Notes under the pieces: model-generated
What the model saw: the letters and a program-made list of their open reading frames with translations, nothing else
Told to the model about the DNA's origin: nothing
Database searches by the model: none
Made by a program: the position numbers and the translations under genes
NCBI RefSeq assembly: GCF_964355755.1
Contig: NC_092679.1
Coordinates: 496,001-560,000 of the forward strand
DNA length: 64,000 nucleotides
Origin: Antedon mediterranea
Taxonomy: Eukaryota > Echinodermata > Crinoidea > Comatulida > Antedonidae
Direction of reading: 5' to 3'
In this document: positions 32,801 through 46,584 of the stretch, one piece after another
Layout of the letters: the number at the start of each line of letters is the position of its first letter
Position numbering within the stretch: the stretch's first letter is position 1

Positions 32801-35800
32801 CAGTCGCTGCTTAAATGCACGTGCGTAGCTTGACTCAAACACAGCAGAATTCCACACACAGCCGCCATGATTGTGGCTTTGTGTGCTTTGTTGTTGTTAA
32901 ATTGCGCCCTCAATGTAAGAAAATGATGACGTCATCGGTTATTTTAAGCGTACGTAAAATCGAGGGAACGTAAAATCAGGGTACGTAAAACACAGGTTCT
33001 ACTGTACATGTCAAAGACAATCATCCTCACATGTAGGCTTGACCACATCTTCACCTGTACGCTTGACCACAATGTCTGTTCATTCATGTTGTGTCTAAAA
33101 CGACTGGCCGTAATGCTATGTCCACAACTGTCCATTGCGTGTCCGCAAGAGTAATACTAAATAGTTATCTTAAGCTTGACCTTTTACAACCATTTTGAAA
33201 GTATAATGACCCGAGAGTTAATGAATGCTGCGAGTGAGATCTTAGTTCACACGGACTGTTATCTTAAAGACCCCTTCCCTGCAATTTTGGACGTTTTTTG
33301 GAAAATAATACATATATATCACTTTAAAAACATTAAACCATGTCATTCCTTGTCTTAAATGTACGTTTTATGGTAAATTATGATAAAAAGTGAGAAACAA
33401 TGCACTACCTAAGTAGCTCGCGGCGATCGACCTCTCGTGGACGGTCTTAGGCCTAGCCTAGCTAGGCTTAGTTTTGTAGGCCTAGCTGGTAAACATCGGT
33501 AACGTACGAACATCGTACGCTACCTATATACCTAGCCTGACGTTGTATAGTTGCTGCATTAATTGTCTTTCTATTTTTGCCAGACTCCGTTGATACAAAT
33601 TGGGGAAAACCCGGTATTTTCGCTGAAAAGTTAGGAGTCTTCCATTTGTTTTGGCCTCACGATCGATCGAAAAGTGGGCGAATTACAGGTGAAAAACAAA
33701 AATATCAATCCGCGCGCAATGCATTTTGGGATTTATAGCGGGCCGCTATAATTATTAGAATCGACTTATTTTTCACATTTTTAACCGTTTAAAGACGAAA
33801 AAAGTTATCGCAATAGGACCATATAGTATTATTTTTACATTAAATATAGTTTGTGATCTTAAATTAGATCTAAAAAACGTAGGGAATGGGGCTTTAAGTA
33901 AAATGAAACTATTCCTAAGATTTGGACTGTAGTACAAAATTACACTTCAACGGCTTTAGAGTGCGCGCGTACACTTTATGTTACTGCCATGATTGCCCTG
34001 TAGTAGGTCAATATGTATGCATGTTTCCTAGTCAGTTGTAAAATGATTTAGATTAATTAGTTATCAATTCATCAATAAATAAATAAATAAATTATTTAAG
34101 CTAAAAAACAATAACATACGTACCATTATCTGAGTTGTAAATGTCTTCTTCGTGGTCCCCTCCATTTATTACTTCAATTGTTATTTCAATATTTGGGTTT
34201 GGTGTTGTGAAATTAGGAATATATTTGCTGTCAAAGTTACCGACCATCTCGGCTAATTTCTTTAACAAAAATTCTGAATTATTTTCATCAATAAGAACCG
34301 CGCTGGATCGCTTATCCCGTGTTGCCATGTTTTCCTCTCCTACCGCGTCTGCGTAATAGTCATATGTGTAATAATCCTCATTATTTATATTCTGATCTTC
34401 TGTCATACTATCGTCTGCTGTTACAGAATCTAATTCTAAAAGCCCTCTTAATCCTCTTCTTATTCTATATTGCACTTTTGATTGATTTGATGAGTCTGTT
34501 TTTTTATTTTCTAATTTGTCTTTTACATCTTCATTATTATTTATTTTTTTTGTTTCCTGCGTCGATTGATAGCTTCTACTCGTTCTTTCAGTTTTTGACG
34601 TTCTCATAAAATTTACAATCTAAAAAAAATAATAGTATAATTTAGTTTTATCTTTACTTTAGGCCTATATTCTGCATTTTTTAACTTGCCTAATGAAGAC
34701 AACATAAAGTAGTAAGGGTATAAACAATATTATAAAAAAATACACATTTTGTAGTATTGTCACTCTGGCGTTCCATACGTTATGACGTATGTGTTTGCAA
34801 AACATGATTTTATTAGGCCTATATCAATAGTAGGTCAAAAGGTCAAAAGATGCGTTGATGTCAGGATAAGGTCCACAAGAATGTTGATGTTAAATTAATA
34901 CTGACAGGACGATATTGGTTTCCTTTTCTTGGAAAATTTCTCTTCTTCTAGTCAATATAAAAAAATAAATAAAATGTTTACAAATGTTTTGCCATGATTT
35001 CTTATTATTATGAAAATTAGTCTGTCAGAAAAACCTAAAATATTGGGATAAAAAAATAATTCGTACCGATATTAATCAAGTTTGTATGGTTTAATTATAC
35101 TCTAATATTATCATTTACTCAACAATACAGACTAATTTACCATCATAATTTGCTTACTTTCATCAAAATGGTTATCATACAAAATATAGATCACAGTATG
35201 TAATCGATGAATATTACAAAGATTAAGCATTTCATTCCGACTGTCAAATTAATTGTGGTCGGGTTTTCAGTACATCACACAGACTTTTGTAATTGTGGTC
35301 AGGTTTTCAGTACATCGCATTCCTTCGTAATTACGGTCAGGTATCTCTAACGAACCAGTTTATTGGCCTATATATGCACGGACGGACTTACATAAAGTAT
35401 TATGATTGGAAATAAATTGCGGAAGCCTAATAAAAGTGGCCACGTTACCGATATTTCTGTGAGGAGAGATTATTTTGTATAAGAGTATTTTTAAACCAGG
35501 AATAAATGTTAGAAGTGCTTTTTTAGGACAGTGTCTCCTCGTGTGCGGATTCGGTAAAAATGCAAAGACAAAGACACATTATAGGCCTAGTTTATAAATG
35601 TCTGCCATTTTTTATATTAAGAGTTCGAACTAATCAACTTGATAGATAACGTAATAAGTTGTCTCATTCACCGATAATTAAAACATGTCATTATGATTGG
35701 AACACGAAGATAATTGGGACAAATTAAATAATTAGAGCAAATCAAAATAATAAATATAGGTAGGATGCACAATTTCAAATCGAGCAGAAATGTTTTGATG

Positions 35801-38800
35801 TCTTATCTTCTCGTTCACAGGGTGTGAATTCCTTATCAAAACTGGTTTTGCACATATCGAAACGTTTGTGCCGCTAGCCATGTGTGGGCTCCGTTGCCAG
35901 CATAGTACCCAAGCAGGGAGCGTGACCCCCGGGGAGGGGGTAATACGCAGGCAATTAGGTACACAGCAGATTCGACATTTAGTGCTGAGCACGTTAATAA
36001 GAACAATACGAGACATGCTTCATTTATAACGTTACGCTCGTATTCAGTAATAATCAGAGGTTTATTACACAGAAAGAAAAACGGAAAATGAATTTCAGTT
36101 CAACTAAATATGCGGTATACTTCTAAAAAAACATCAGAGCAGTCACTATGTAGTTCGGGTCGGTAAAATTAGAAATGTAAATATAAACGATAGCTTTAAG
36201 CCATCTCTATTTAATACTTATAAAGATTGGATTATGTTAGCGGCGGCATAAAATCAACCACATACACCATTCATAAATCCAGGAAATGCTTAGTGAACAA
36301 AAATAAAATTCGTGAAATGCTTGAAAATACTACAGTATTTTAATTGTAGAATGACGGGTAGCCTTACCTATACAAATGTTTACCGTTGAGGTAAAGCATG
36401 ATTGGCCTACTACATTGGATTCACACGTTATTATTGTACCACTAGCTTACTTCAAACCGCTATTGATGATGAAGAGTGAACCCTACCCCTTTGGTCGAGT
36501 ATAGGAGGATCGGAAGACGCAAACGCACGAGGACAGTTGTGATGACAATGACCCATCGTGATTGGTCAAATTATTTGCGTTGCTCTTCTTACGTCTTTGC
36601 CTGGCGTCCTAGAGAATCTTAAGCTTAATTAAAGCAATTGGGTATTATTTGTACTGTTCTTAGTGAACTATGTACTACGTTGTATTAGTATGACGGGGAA
36701 CAAGAAAGGAAGCAAGGTTCTCAATTGAAACTCTGTACAATCAATAGTTAAGTCTCAAGTTTAAGTGCATACAGCAAGCAGACTACCACTAGTTTTACGC
36801 TGAGACAACAATCACTCAATTATCTGTTGTCTCAGCACTTAAGCAACTGTTCTTAATATCTTCCGTTAAATAATACAGCAAAGTTTATATTACTTTCCTT
36901 CAGTTTGTCTAGTGGTTAGTGTTTCAATTGAGTGTTTAAAATCGGCTCCAAAGTATGACTTCCGAGTTATTAAATACATGCATTTCACGGTGAACGCTTA
37001 ACCGTAACAATCCTTCATTGAATTCATCGAATTAAGACATGCGTTACAGAATAAACGCATTGGAGCGTGTGTAACGCGAAAACAGTGGATGTGTAGCGGG
37101 AGGTTGGATCAGCCATCGCGCGCCTTTCTCGTCCATTGTCACCTGCGTGAGTGCAGTTACCGGACCTTTTGTCCGCCACTCATTTGACAGGTGACCTTAA
37201 AGTGTCAATCAATGTTGGTACTTTATATACCTCACGTTAAATATTTTATGCGAAGAATATTTCGTAAATAACTTGATAAATTATTGAAACCAGGCGTCTA
37301 CTTATTGAAATAGTATAAAGATAGAAATTAATATTGAATTAACAAACAGCAAGTGATAATATATCTATAAGCATTAAGGACTACGTATACAATAAAAGAC
37401 CACCACGTACTATTATATAATAGTTCAACATAGCATAGGAAAGATTTAAGTTTCGATGTGGACTAAACAGTCGTCGTGATTGTAGTGTGCCGCTGATTAA
37501 AAAACGAACGTCAATAAACGTCAATAAATTATTATTAATTACAGACCCGAAATTGAACTCAATATTTTTAAAAACCAGCAACTGATATTTGATATACAAT
37601 ATATTTGAAAATCTGTCATTTAATTGATTTTAAAATTTACAATCGGACTATTTATAAGTTCGTCAACCTAGGAATTTCTGCTCGAAATTTTGAAATTCCA
37701 TTTTTAAACTACCACGGCATACTTTGATGTCCAAAAGTCATGGAATAAAATTAAAAACGTCTAAATCTTATCCTTTAAAACAAAATAGTCGAAATACCTT
37801 CACAAATCAGTATTATTGCAGTCATCGTTACTAAGCTTGGTTTCTAAAGACGCAACGCAGGCAATATTGACCAATCGAAAGCGAGGGACTATCTGTTGCT
37901 TGATTGGTCAAATTATGTTGCGCGTACAATTTTTTTTGTTGTAATACTGATTTCTTAGCGCTATTAACGGAGAAACACTGTAAAAACAGGAGGTAGGACC
38001 TCTGAAAGAGAACTGTGTGTAAAAAGTGCCAAATTAAGTTGATTATGTGCTCATAGATTTGGACAAATGGCAGAGTACGAATGATATCAATTGAAAAAAT
38101 CTTTGCTTCGACCAATATCGTGCTAAAACTGTTTACTTAAGTGTATTCTCTAAAGTAAATATTTTATTTTCAATACATTCTTTTTTTATAATACATTGAC
38201 CGTGACGCCACACGGAGTAGTCCTTATAGAGATCAGCATGGTACTGTTGACGTCGCAGGCCTAACCGTCAGGACGTTCCAGCGTCTGGCGCCTGCGTGTT
38301 GCCAAAATATATGCAGGCGTGATGAACCGCTTGCGGGCCTAGTATTCAATATCATACGTTTTATAGAATATTTTATGAATTAGTTTAATCGTACACAAAG
38401 ATAGTTCACACTTAGATATGAAACAGTGCTTACGGATTGTCAATTTAACCAACGTGATAGGTACGTTGTCACCCTTTGCGTCTGGTAGAGTGCAATTTTT
38501 ACCAAAAATTAAGTGATCGACAGTTAGTTATAGGAGGACAGGCCATTGATTGACAAGTGATACGAACGTATTTCCAATAGAATAACCATGTATGTACCTT
38601 TATAATAAGAATAAACATTATTATAGGTAAAGCGACGAACATCTGAACTTAAGGAATAGGTAAAGTAAGCATCTTAATCCACAAATTATTACCGGACTAA
38701 GGGTACGTTCACACGTACAGTGTAAGACTGGCGTTGCTTACGGAAGTGGTAAAGTAATCCACAGATTAAACAATCCTACACATTTATTAGTTATTTCGCA

Positions 38801-40940
38801 GTAGGCTCATTTTTTCCCTAGATATGGAATCGGACTGGATAACGACTTCATCATGGGCTGTACTTATATATTTTATTAGGGCGGCATCTTTAGAATTTAA
38901 GAAGGCGTAAATCATCGAGACGTTTGATTTGTTTAATATTCTTATATTGACACACGTTCTTCTTGAATACCGGAACCCGTATGTAGTTCCTGCCAGTATA
39001 GCCGCAGTACTGTTATTCAATTCCATTCAATTCAATCTTTTATATCAGAATCTCTGTTTCATTTCGTTAGATAAAATAGGAATGGGTCAGATTTCTATAA
39101 GGCACGTGGATGGAAGGAAATAAAATAAATTCTGAAGGCGATTCCTAATGACAGTTGATTTCACCGTAAATGTTTTGTAAATACTGATTACGAAGCTAAA
39201 AAATGCGCATATTTATCGTCTGGCGCGACCACAAGCGCAATCAATCTAGATGACGTAGGCCTACGCGAGTATCATCATTCTGGTCCTACAACCCTCTTTA
39301 GTCCGGTACACTATACTAATATCATTTATATACTTAATAAGGGCATAGATCACAGACACACGACAGTAAATGAAAAACAAAATAGTGTAAAATAATACAA
39401 CTTTCGAGAGGCTTACATACATCTGCTATAGTTGTCAATGAAGAAATCGTAGAGCAATTACAGAAACGTTTGTGCCGTGGAATGGAACGCAGAAATCCGG
39501 GATAACATCACGGTATTCTTTTACAAACGACCGGTAAGTATGCTTATGACACGTGCGTATACTTAAACATTCAATCACAAACTAAGAATAAATAAATAAA
39601 GACCATTATACACCACCACGTGACAGGCGCTTAAAATAATTATTTACACAAAATCTATAGACCTATGTATATACTGTTCGGATCGGAGTGGTTACCAACT
39701 TAATTGACACAATTAATAACCAACTTAATTAGAGAAATAGAATGTATAGTTAGAGCTCCGAAGGTGGTGAAGAATGCATGCCATGGGTATACCTGGTACG
39801 CCCCTAGGGTACGCCCCTAGGGTACACCTAGGTATACTTAATTAAAGCACGGTATTTAAGTCAACGAAGGGGGTCAGGAATGTCCAGGGCTTTCCCTGGT
39901 TGTCCTACGGCTCAACACTGCACCTATCAGCGTATTGCTTTCATCTTATTGATTACTTCTACATTCAAATATTGCCAAATATACAAAATACACCTTGACC
40001 ATGACTTCCAAGAAGTTTGGACAAATACCAACAAACTAAAAGAGTACAGAATTACTAAATAAATGTCCCCTGAATAGGGGTTTGCCGTAGTGTTAAAACA
40101 CATTTCCCCTCGTCGTCCGTTCACCGCATCATTTGAAAGTGTCCCCTTATAGTTTATGAATACTAAAGAAGTCCCAAATGGTTTTACTGTATTTGTTACC
40201 GGTATACTATTTAATACTACAACATATCCATGGACCTGTGATAGCCACTACATGTCGCCATCGTCAGTGGCATTTTTAGGCAGGGAGTAGTCAAGTGTCG
40301 ACAACGTTTTATTTATAAATTGTGAAGAACGTTGTCTCCACAACTAATTGTTCACTGTTAAAATTAATGAGACCAATCGTGTACTAATTAGAGCAATACC
40401 TGTCAGGCCATGAACTAAAATTATTGGCATAATTTAAAATGAACAGTTTGTAAGAGCTTTCCGGTTCAATCAACGTGATGACAACATTACACAATAGGGC
40501 TATAGCCTATTTGTTTCGAATGATATAGGCCTATATACATGTAGCCTATACGTGTAAACCAATCAGTATTGCTGGATATGCCAACTGAGGACCATTTTGT
40601 CATTCATCATGGACTAGAGTAGTAGAAACACCCGCGACATGTGGTGTGGGGTGGGGGGGGGGGGGTGGGAGATCTCTCCTATCTATCGGGATACCTACAC
40701 CTCGAGATACGTAATCACAAAATGAATAATGAATGTATCCCATCTGTTACATACAATGCCAATTAATGCCATTTATGTGATGTAAATACTAGAAAGTTTT
40801 AGACAAATAAATATAAAAGTATGTTTACTTACTTCTATATTATCATTTATGGTTGGAGATGAAACAAACGTGAGAACTAAAAATGTTATGGCCAGAAACC
40901 ATACGGCACACAGATGCGCAAGCCTGTCCGGTGGTACCAT
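26814..40940 (-). CDS. ISM1: isthmin (secreted TSP1 and AMOP domain protein)
   Basis: Secreted regulator of angiogenesis and signalling in vertebrates; the AMOP domain binds cell-surface receptors. Exons (descending): 40940-40833, 34619-34124, 29286-29149, 27802-27752, 27307-26814; phases join exactly, giving 428 aa (human ISM1 is 464). Signal peptide about 1-28 (HLCAVWFLAITFLVLTFVSS). The acidic N-terminal part ends in the family block NPNIEITIEV. TSP1 begins at residue 207 (WGEWTACSVSCGHGLRQRS). AMOP runs from about 266 to the end, with NCEEWMKC, CPCTYPTNF, FKPTAKYCIRS, LITRGPGAGTPQLIS and LPWIICKGDWTKYN. The ATG at 40940 was chosen over an in-frame ATG at 41045 because it puts the hydrophobic signal at the N-terminus. 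The gene spans 14 kb because of two large introns. Confidence 0.93.
27549..27681. mobile_element. MITE family C, copy 2
   Basis: ACTTGGTTCTCACTCTACGACGCAACTC and the mirrored GCATCGCGTCCTATGGAAGCTT; CAATTGAGTTGACCAAC in the core. Isthmin intron between exons 27752 and 27307. Confidence 0.6.
28581..28743. mobile_element. MITE family A, copy 11
   Basis: TTATGTCTACACTATCAAAT at the left and TTTGATAGTGTAGAGCTTTA at the right, with the usual GTGATGT/ACACATCAC core. Isthmin intron. Confidence 0.8.
31610..32290. repeat. 72-bp satellite array in an isthmin intron
   Basis: About nine units of 72 bases, very homogeneous; units start GGGAGAACAACTCCCTGG at 31741, 31813, 31885 and onward to 32245. The first units are truncated. 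Each unit holds a hairpin AGGGAG-AACAA-CTCCCT, and some units carry CTGCCT, which breaks one pair. Two forward frames stay open across the array because 72 divides by three. With no splice logic and no homology these are not credible genes. The array lies in the intron between exons 34124 and 29286. Confidence 0.93.
32478..33004. mobile_element. Tigger/pogo-like non-autonomous element
   Basis: Ends CAGTAGAACCTCCATTTTAC and GTAAAACACAGGTTCTACTG, flanked by TA on both sides. Inner copies of CGTACGTAAAA lie at both ends. 527 bp with no transposase. The terminal CAGTAGAACCTC is typical of pogo/Tigger TIRs (family knowledge). Isthmin intron. Confidence 0.78.
33264..33898. mobile_element. TTAA-flanked foldback element
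   Basis: CTTAAAGACCCCTTCCCTGC at the left and AGGGAATGGGGCTTTAAG at the right form inverted ends next to TTAA. About 635 bp, no coding frame. Resembles family B in its TTAA ends but not in sequence. Confidence 0.6.
35255..35345. repeat. diverged short tandem repeat
   Basis: Three diverged copies of (A/T)ATTGTGGTC(G/A)GGTTTTCAGTACATC-type sequence at a spacing of about 50 bases, in the isthmin first intron. Confidence 0.55.
36505..36626. mobile_element. MITE family C, copy 3, degraded
   Basis: AGGAGGATCGGAAGACGCAAACGCACG at the left; GTGATTGGTCAAATTATTTGCGTTGC and GGCGTCCTAGAGAATCTTAAGCTT at the right. Isthmin first intron. Confidence 0.6.
37831..37930. mobile_element. MITE family C, copy 4, right end missing
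   Basis: AAGCTTGGTTTCTAAAGACGCAACGCAGGCAA, then TTGACCAATCGAAAGCG and TTGATTGGTCAAATTATG. Isthmin first intron. Confidence 0.65.
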
Positions 40941-41103
40941 AGTTAAATTCCCGATTCCAGTGTTGCTAGGCCTAGAATATAGGCAACCTTCCACGGACAA
41001 GGTGGCTTCAATACTCCCTTTAGAAGACGACGGGTATACATCCAAAGTAGCCTACGGCCATTGCGATAAATAAAGCAAAACAAACCAACGGAACAGTTAT
41101 GAC

Positions 41104-41112
41104 TTTATAAAG
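41104..41112 (-). promoter_or_regulatory. candidate TATA box of isthmin
   Basis: Minus-strand CTTTATAAAG-type sequence, about 165 bases upstream of the chosen start codon. A start site near 41075 would leave a leader of about 135 bases containing one in-frame upstream ATG (41045). Position and match only. Confidence 0.4.
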
Positions 41113-43417
41113 TAATGTACAAAGTTTGTTTAATAACTGCGCCAAAATATTCGCGTAAAAGTCTCTAATTAGGTAATAAGTGTCCGTACTTTTTAGGCAT
41201 CAACTTAAAAACTGTGAGCCCACTGAATTCTACTACCAAACGCCATTCATAACAAAATAATTAAAGTCCTTGGAATGTTCACAAATGTTTACAAAACGTG
41301 TATTGCTTCTTTCAATCAACTTGTCTCAAGTTCTACTAAGTCTTCTATTAAGTTTGTTCTTGATACCAGACTTAATTGTCAAACACTTCTACTGTCGTAC
41401 AACTTGCTACGTGTTTTAATCCATGCTTTCATACACTCGACTGGTTAATAAGATAGGTATGTTCATCGTATATAACTCTCAAACCAACTCAACTATTACT
41501 AATAATACAAACCTTTCTCTTTTACTATAAGCATGTGCGTTCGCAGCGTACATTGGTTAAAATGTGAGTCATGTGTCAGCCAATCAGAATTGCGGGTGGT
41601 ATGCTTCGTAGCCAATCGAATTTGTTTTCTAGTGTACTATGAAAGGAATAGTAGGCCTATATAAGTTTTTCACGGGACTTTAATACTGTACTAGTAATAA
41701 AATAGCATATTTATCATAAATCAAATTTTTTTTTTAAATACTATATCAATGGAATAAAAAAGGGCATGGGAAATGAATGGAAAAAAACGACGAAGCCTGA
41801 TATGAATAATTTGCTTTACGGATTATCGAGTTGGACCGCTAGCAGGGTATGTTCCATTGTTTAGGTTGATTTAGATTGTGTGTATATTTACAGGAGTATT
41901 TAAATATCCTACCGGGAACCATGACCTATTGTATCCTTTTTTATATATAGGCCTAATTGTTTTATTGAATTACAGTTGTAAATGATTTTCACCTGTAAAA
42001 CATCATAAGCGTTCGTTATGTTTTCTAAATACTGAATGCTGTTAGTATTCTGTATTCTATATCGTAGGCATGTTGTGAAAAAATCCATGTATCTATAAAC
42101 TGGTCTAATAATAATGATAATATAGTCATGAATTCCAGCAAGGGGGAAACTATGATCCTATATGTTAGACGCAGTGTGAACGTTCGTGTGTTCAAGCAGT
42201 CTCTATGTTGTGTTGACGCATGTGGAAGGCTCCCAAACGAATCGGATTCCCAGCTCACAGCAAGTTGCGGGACCACTGTCACCACATCTATAACCGCGAG
42301 GCCATTCATAACCTCGAAGCAAGACTACAATTCCCAGTTCAACTTAAGTGTAGAATGAGAGAAAGGTGCATTGTAATAAGTAAATTAAATGACTAGATCC
42401 AATGGGAATTGTTTCTTTAAAGTCAGATTTGTCAAATTAAATGTATGTAAACTTTGCTATTTACTTTTCACTGGGACACAATTGTAGTGTTGATGTTATG
42501 GCACCAACCACTAACTTGACTTATTGTGAAGTGGTAAACGTCGAAGACGATAAACAAACTACAGTAATAGTAACTGAACTGCTATCTCTCCAAAAATTAA
42601 TAATCTAATTAAACCGAGGAAAGAAGTGAGTTATGAGGATACAGTACATAAAATGATTGAAAAAAAGATAGTCATACTATTGAATATCCCACTAAGTCTG
42701 TAGACTTGTGTTTCCAGTGGGGTCTTCTGGTGGTGAATTGGTCAGTACATTTGGACGCTCTTTAACATGTACAGGAGCACACGGAACCAACGGCTTAACG
42801 GCTCATCCGAAAATCTCTGGGTCCAAGATGTTGAAAAGGGTGTGTTTGGCACCGCCATAATTACAAAGTGTCCTATATATTTTGCATAGTATTTTTCTCC
42901 CCTCCCCCTCCCCCTCAATTTCGATTCACATGCGCATGCGTTAGTCGCGGTATTCCGTTTGTTAGATTAGTGTTTGTGCACCCATGATAACAAAGAATCG
43001 AGATTATTCGGGATTATTCGGGATTGTCGTCGGGACTGCTCAGATTACTTTAGAGGATACATTTGTTATTAAATACGGTAATAATTCAATTGAAATGCGA
43101 GGAATTTTAATTCATGGCTATACGATTATGGAAAAGATTTAATTTACTAATATTAACCTTGTATAAGATTTATTTTTGCATATTTGTTTGCATAGCGACG
43201 ACGTAGTAGCGGTACTGTACTGATTTGGGAACTTAGAAAACAAACGAAATACGGTAGGCCTATACCGTTATAAATTAATCAGATAAAAGTTTTAATCGTT
43301 AAACAAATTAAATATGAGGTTACATCAGAAGTTATGGAAAAGAGAACTCAAAACATGCAACGGATTTAAGAAGAGACCCCTTAAAAAGTTAATTAAAAAA
43401 CATAACAGGAATTATAA

Positions 43418-43545
43418 TGGAGCTGTAGCTTGGTGGTTGACGTGCTTGCCTTCCAATCCCAAGGTCCAGGGTTCAATCCTGAGCTAGTGTTAGGGTTGTA
43501 ACTCACGAATCAAATGAGACTTAGTTTATAAATGAAATATTTAAG
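43418..43545 (+). mobile_element. tRNA-derived SINE, copy 2
   Basis: GGAGCTGTAGCTTGGTGG (box A at about 43426) and GGTTCAATCCT (box B at 43470-43480), then a body ending GAGACTTAGTTTATAAATG. Matches copy 1 at 1733-1890 in opposite orientation. Confidence 0.7.
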
Positions 43546-44002
43546 AACCTAATTTAGTACGAAAATAAAAAACGTACAGTATGTATAAATGTATCAGTTT
43601 GTGGACGACATTGGGTTACATTAGAGTCATATAGGCCTACTTGTTAATAATGGCTCTAGCATGGCAGTTAACAAACGTTTAGTTCCCAGGTAAGGAGAAC
43701 ACATAATTGAGGTCTGATTCAAGTACCTACTAATGTTTTAATGTTATTGTCGAGCATTCAAAATGGTTGATGTTCGCCGCTTAATTTAAACATAGATATA
43801 AGATACGGATGCCCTTTAAGTATTTATAAAGATAATAAAGTGATTTGTTACGTTATATTGTGGCGCGTCGTTTGATGAAGCTTGTTCGAATTAGATTCTC
43901 GACTTTTATAAGTAGAGGCCCTACTACCAGTCGTTACAATAAACTGTGTTGGAATTTAATACCTAAACATACGGCAAAATTGTAAAATAATGGAAATCTT
44001 TT

Positions 44003-44066
44003 ACAAGATACAAGATACAAGAAAACTTTATTCATCCCAACTTGGGAAATTGTGTTGCTGTCTAAT
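44003..44066 (-). mobile_element. CR1/L2-like LINE 3' end
   Basis: On the minus strand: CACAATTTCCCAAGTTGGGA, then TGAATAAAGTTTTC and a short CTTGTAT repeat. The inverted pair TTTCCCAA/TTGGGA followed by AATAAAG and a microsatellite tail is typical of CR1/L2-clade 3' ends. The coding parts are absent. Confidence 0.6.
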
Positions 44067-45630
44067 AACAATGCCGTATTTAAAAGAGAAATGATAGGCC
44101 TAATACATAAGTGTGATAATAATAATAATAATAACAATAAAAGTGTATCGTAATAAATTCCCCTATCTTTGATACCTTTTATTATAGTCTCGTATGCCCC
44201 TCGGGAGGAAGGAGAGGCGATGGCGTTCAGTGGATCCCCGTGGCGGCCTCAGTCTACCACTACCGTACGTTCCATAAGGCAGTCGGCAATGTCCGAGTTA
44301 AGGGGATGACTAACATCATTCCATATCACATTAGATTTTTTTTAATGAACTCAGAGACCCTTCCTTTGGTACACCCTTATTTGGAGAACACTTAAGTATG
44401 AGATGCATATGATTACGTCAACCTTCCTATTCAGGAGACACCCCTATTAAGTGGATTTTTGTTTTATTTTGGATCCCGTAGTTGTACTGAGAACTTAAAA
44501 ACATATATAACACAAACACATTACAGTGATTTAATTAGAGTCAAAGAATTACAGAAATTTAATAAAAGTGGCAGTGTAGATTAAGTGAATTCTTGCGAAC
44601 ATCTAGCAGCACGTTTCACATTAAATGACAAATGTTCAGATGACATTTTTGAGTTAGAAATCTATCAACATAAGTCTGACACGAAAGGATACCGGTATTG
44701 CTTTCCGTTTTGAATTTTAGGTAGGTTCATGCACGATTTTAGGCCTGTATTTGTTCTTCTTTTCTTAGTTGTTTCAAGTCTTGAAGACCATAAATACATT
44801 TACCTTTTACTTATTTAAATATTTCGTACAGAAACAATGGTTTATAAATTCAAATGACATTGCAGGTCCGTAAATTAGATTTGCTATTTTTATAATTTTT
44901 CTCAAGGTCAAATGTCATAACCTCACACAATTGTAGGTCACTCACCTGAGCCAAAATAATGATTTCCTCCTCCATGAGAATAGTTACCCCATGATGCTCC
45001 AGTTACCTTACCTTTACGAATTGATAAATTTGTTAAATTAGAACAAATTTAAAACATCGGCTTTCCTTTGATAATGTTACCTCTTATTTTTAACTTAATG
45101 TCCCTCAGGAGTGATTTGGATAAAAATGATTACCCCGAAAGGATCAAATCATTGACGTAAATCACCCTGAGTCAACATTAAACACAATCCAATTTGAAAG
45201 AATTGGTAAAATATCCACCCCACAGAAATGTATTGTTCGGTAAACAAAGTAATAAAACTAAGACCAACGCCACGAAAATTACTCAATTTTGATATCGATC
45301 GAAACTTAAAATGTTACATTTTAATGTGAGTAGTCATTTGTTATGATAAATAACTTTATTTGATACAGTACATATAATACAGTCAGTATACAGTTTGGAC
45401 AACAGCAAAAATAGTTTCACTTCAAGTTGTATACATTATGAACGTATGGAAATGATGTAGGCCTAGAGCCTGTTGTTTAGTAAAAGTTAGCTGAAGCGTA
45501 CTTGGAGAGAAAAGAAACGGCTTTAGTAATACAACCATTTTACAACAAGGCTATATAAATGACTGCAGTCGCGTGCTCAAGTTAGTGTTTACCGACCGAC
45601 CGACCGACATAGTGAGCTGCCAAAAACCAT

Positions 45631-45765
45631 CTATGTTCCCCACTTGGACGCAACGCAACGACGTATGCACAACGCAAAAGTTAGTCGACCAGTCGTCAAC
45701 CAATAACACTTCGGATGGTCCATTTTTTTGTGGCGCACATACGTCGTTACGTCAAAGTGGGAACT
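45631..45765. mobile_element. MITE family C, copy 5
   Basis: GTTCCCCACTTGGACGCAACG at the left and ACGTCGTTACGTCAAAGTGGGAAC at the right; core GTCGACCAGTCGTC instead of the CCAAT version. Confidence 0.75.
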
Positions 45766-46584
45766 TCAATTAATTACCATTACTGCAATAATTCATTATA
45801 TTTATATAAAAATTAGAAGTGTGGTAAAATAACTGTTTTTAAGATTCTGTGAAATCTTCAAGATTTCTGTCCGCCTGCGACAGTATTCATGAGGGCACTA
45901 GACAAGTTTCTTGTTTTGTCATATCAGTTGTATCAGGGAAATCATTATACATGGCGCCCTCTTTTATTGTCGTGTTCATTGACCCATAACGAATTACATC
46001 AATAATAACAACTCCACATGTGAGAATTGCACCCAGTTTGTTTTTGGTCTTCGTTCATTGTCAAATATTTTCATATTTGTAATTAAAAAGGGTAAAATTG
46101 CTTACATGGTGGGATAATATTAGTTGGTAGCTGATAGTATTGCAGTAAACCAATGTTTAGGCTAATACTTCCTAGCTAAGTAGACTAGCTAGTAGAAGGT
46201 AGAAATAGTACTACAGACAGTATTATTACAGTAGATGACTCTGATAGATGTTTACAGTAGGCCTAGACAACAAGACTGTGTGTAGTTAAGTAGAGATTAA
46301 TGAGACTTTAGTTAGTACAGTACTGTACTTCAGTGGTGCTAGGTTAGCATAGTATCTATATTAATTTCTTTTTCCAGGGCATTCTTCATCTGCATAAATT
46401 GTAACATTAAGCCTGATATTAATATATTAAATAGGGCCCAGAAATATCTGAAATGACACATCTCCTGTTTCAACATATGCCTTTTTAATGAAACGTTAAT
46501 ATTTTTATTATTTCATGCCTATTTTGTTTTTCAACCAGGAAACCAAAATACTAAACTACTAAAGTTAATTCACCTTTACCAGAG

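Larger units (their letters stand above)
40941..46584. other. intergenic region between isthmin and HTD2 (both 5' ends)
   Basis: No credible gene. It holds the presumed isthmin promoter, a tRNA-derived SINE, a LINE 3' tail, one family C element and a likely 5' leader exon of HTD2. The acceptor TTTTTCAACCAG ends at 46538, leaving 46 leader bases before the ATG. I found no open frame resembling the RPP14 ribonuclease P subunit upstream. Confidence 0.55.

Noticed and set aside
40773-41045. Isthmin start at the upstream ATG at 41045
   Set aside because: It would bury the hydrophobic signal sequence about 45 residues into the protein; the ATG at 40940 gives a normal signal peptide.
43426-43480. 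Possible tRNA gene
   Set aside because: Boxes A and B are present, but no acceptor stem or full cloverleaf can be drawn, and the same block with a non-tRNA body occurs elsewhere, so it is a SINE.
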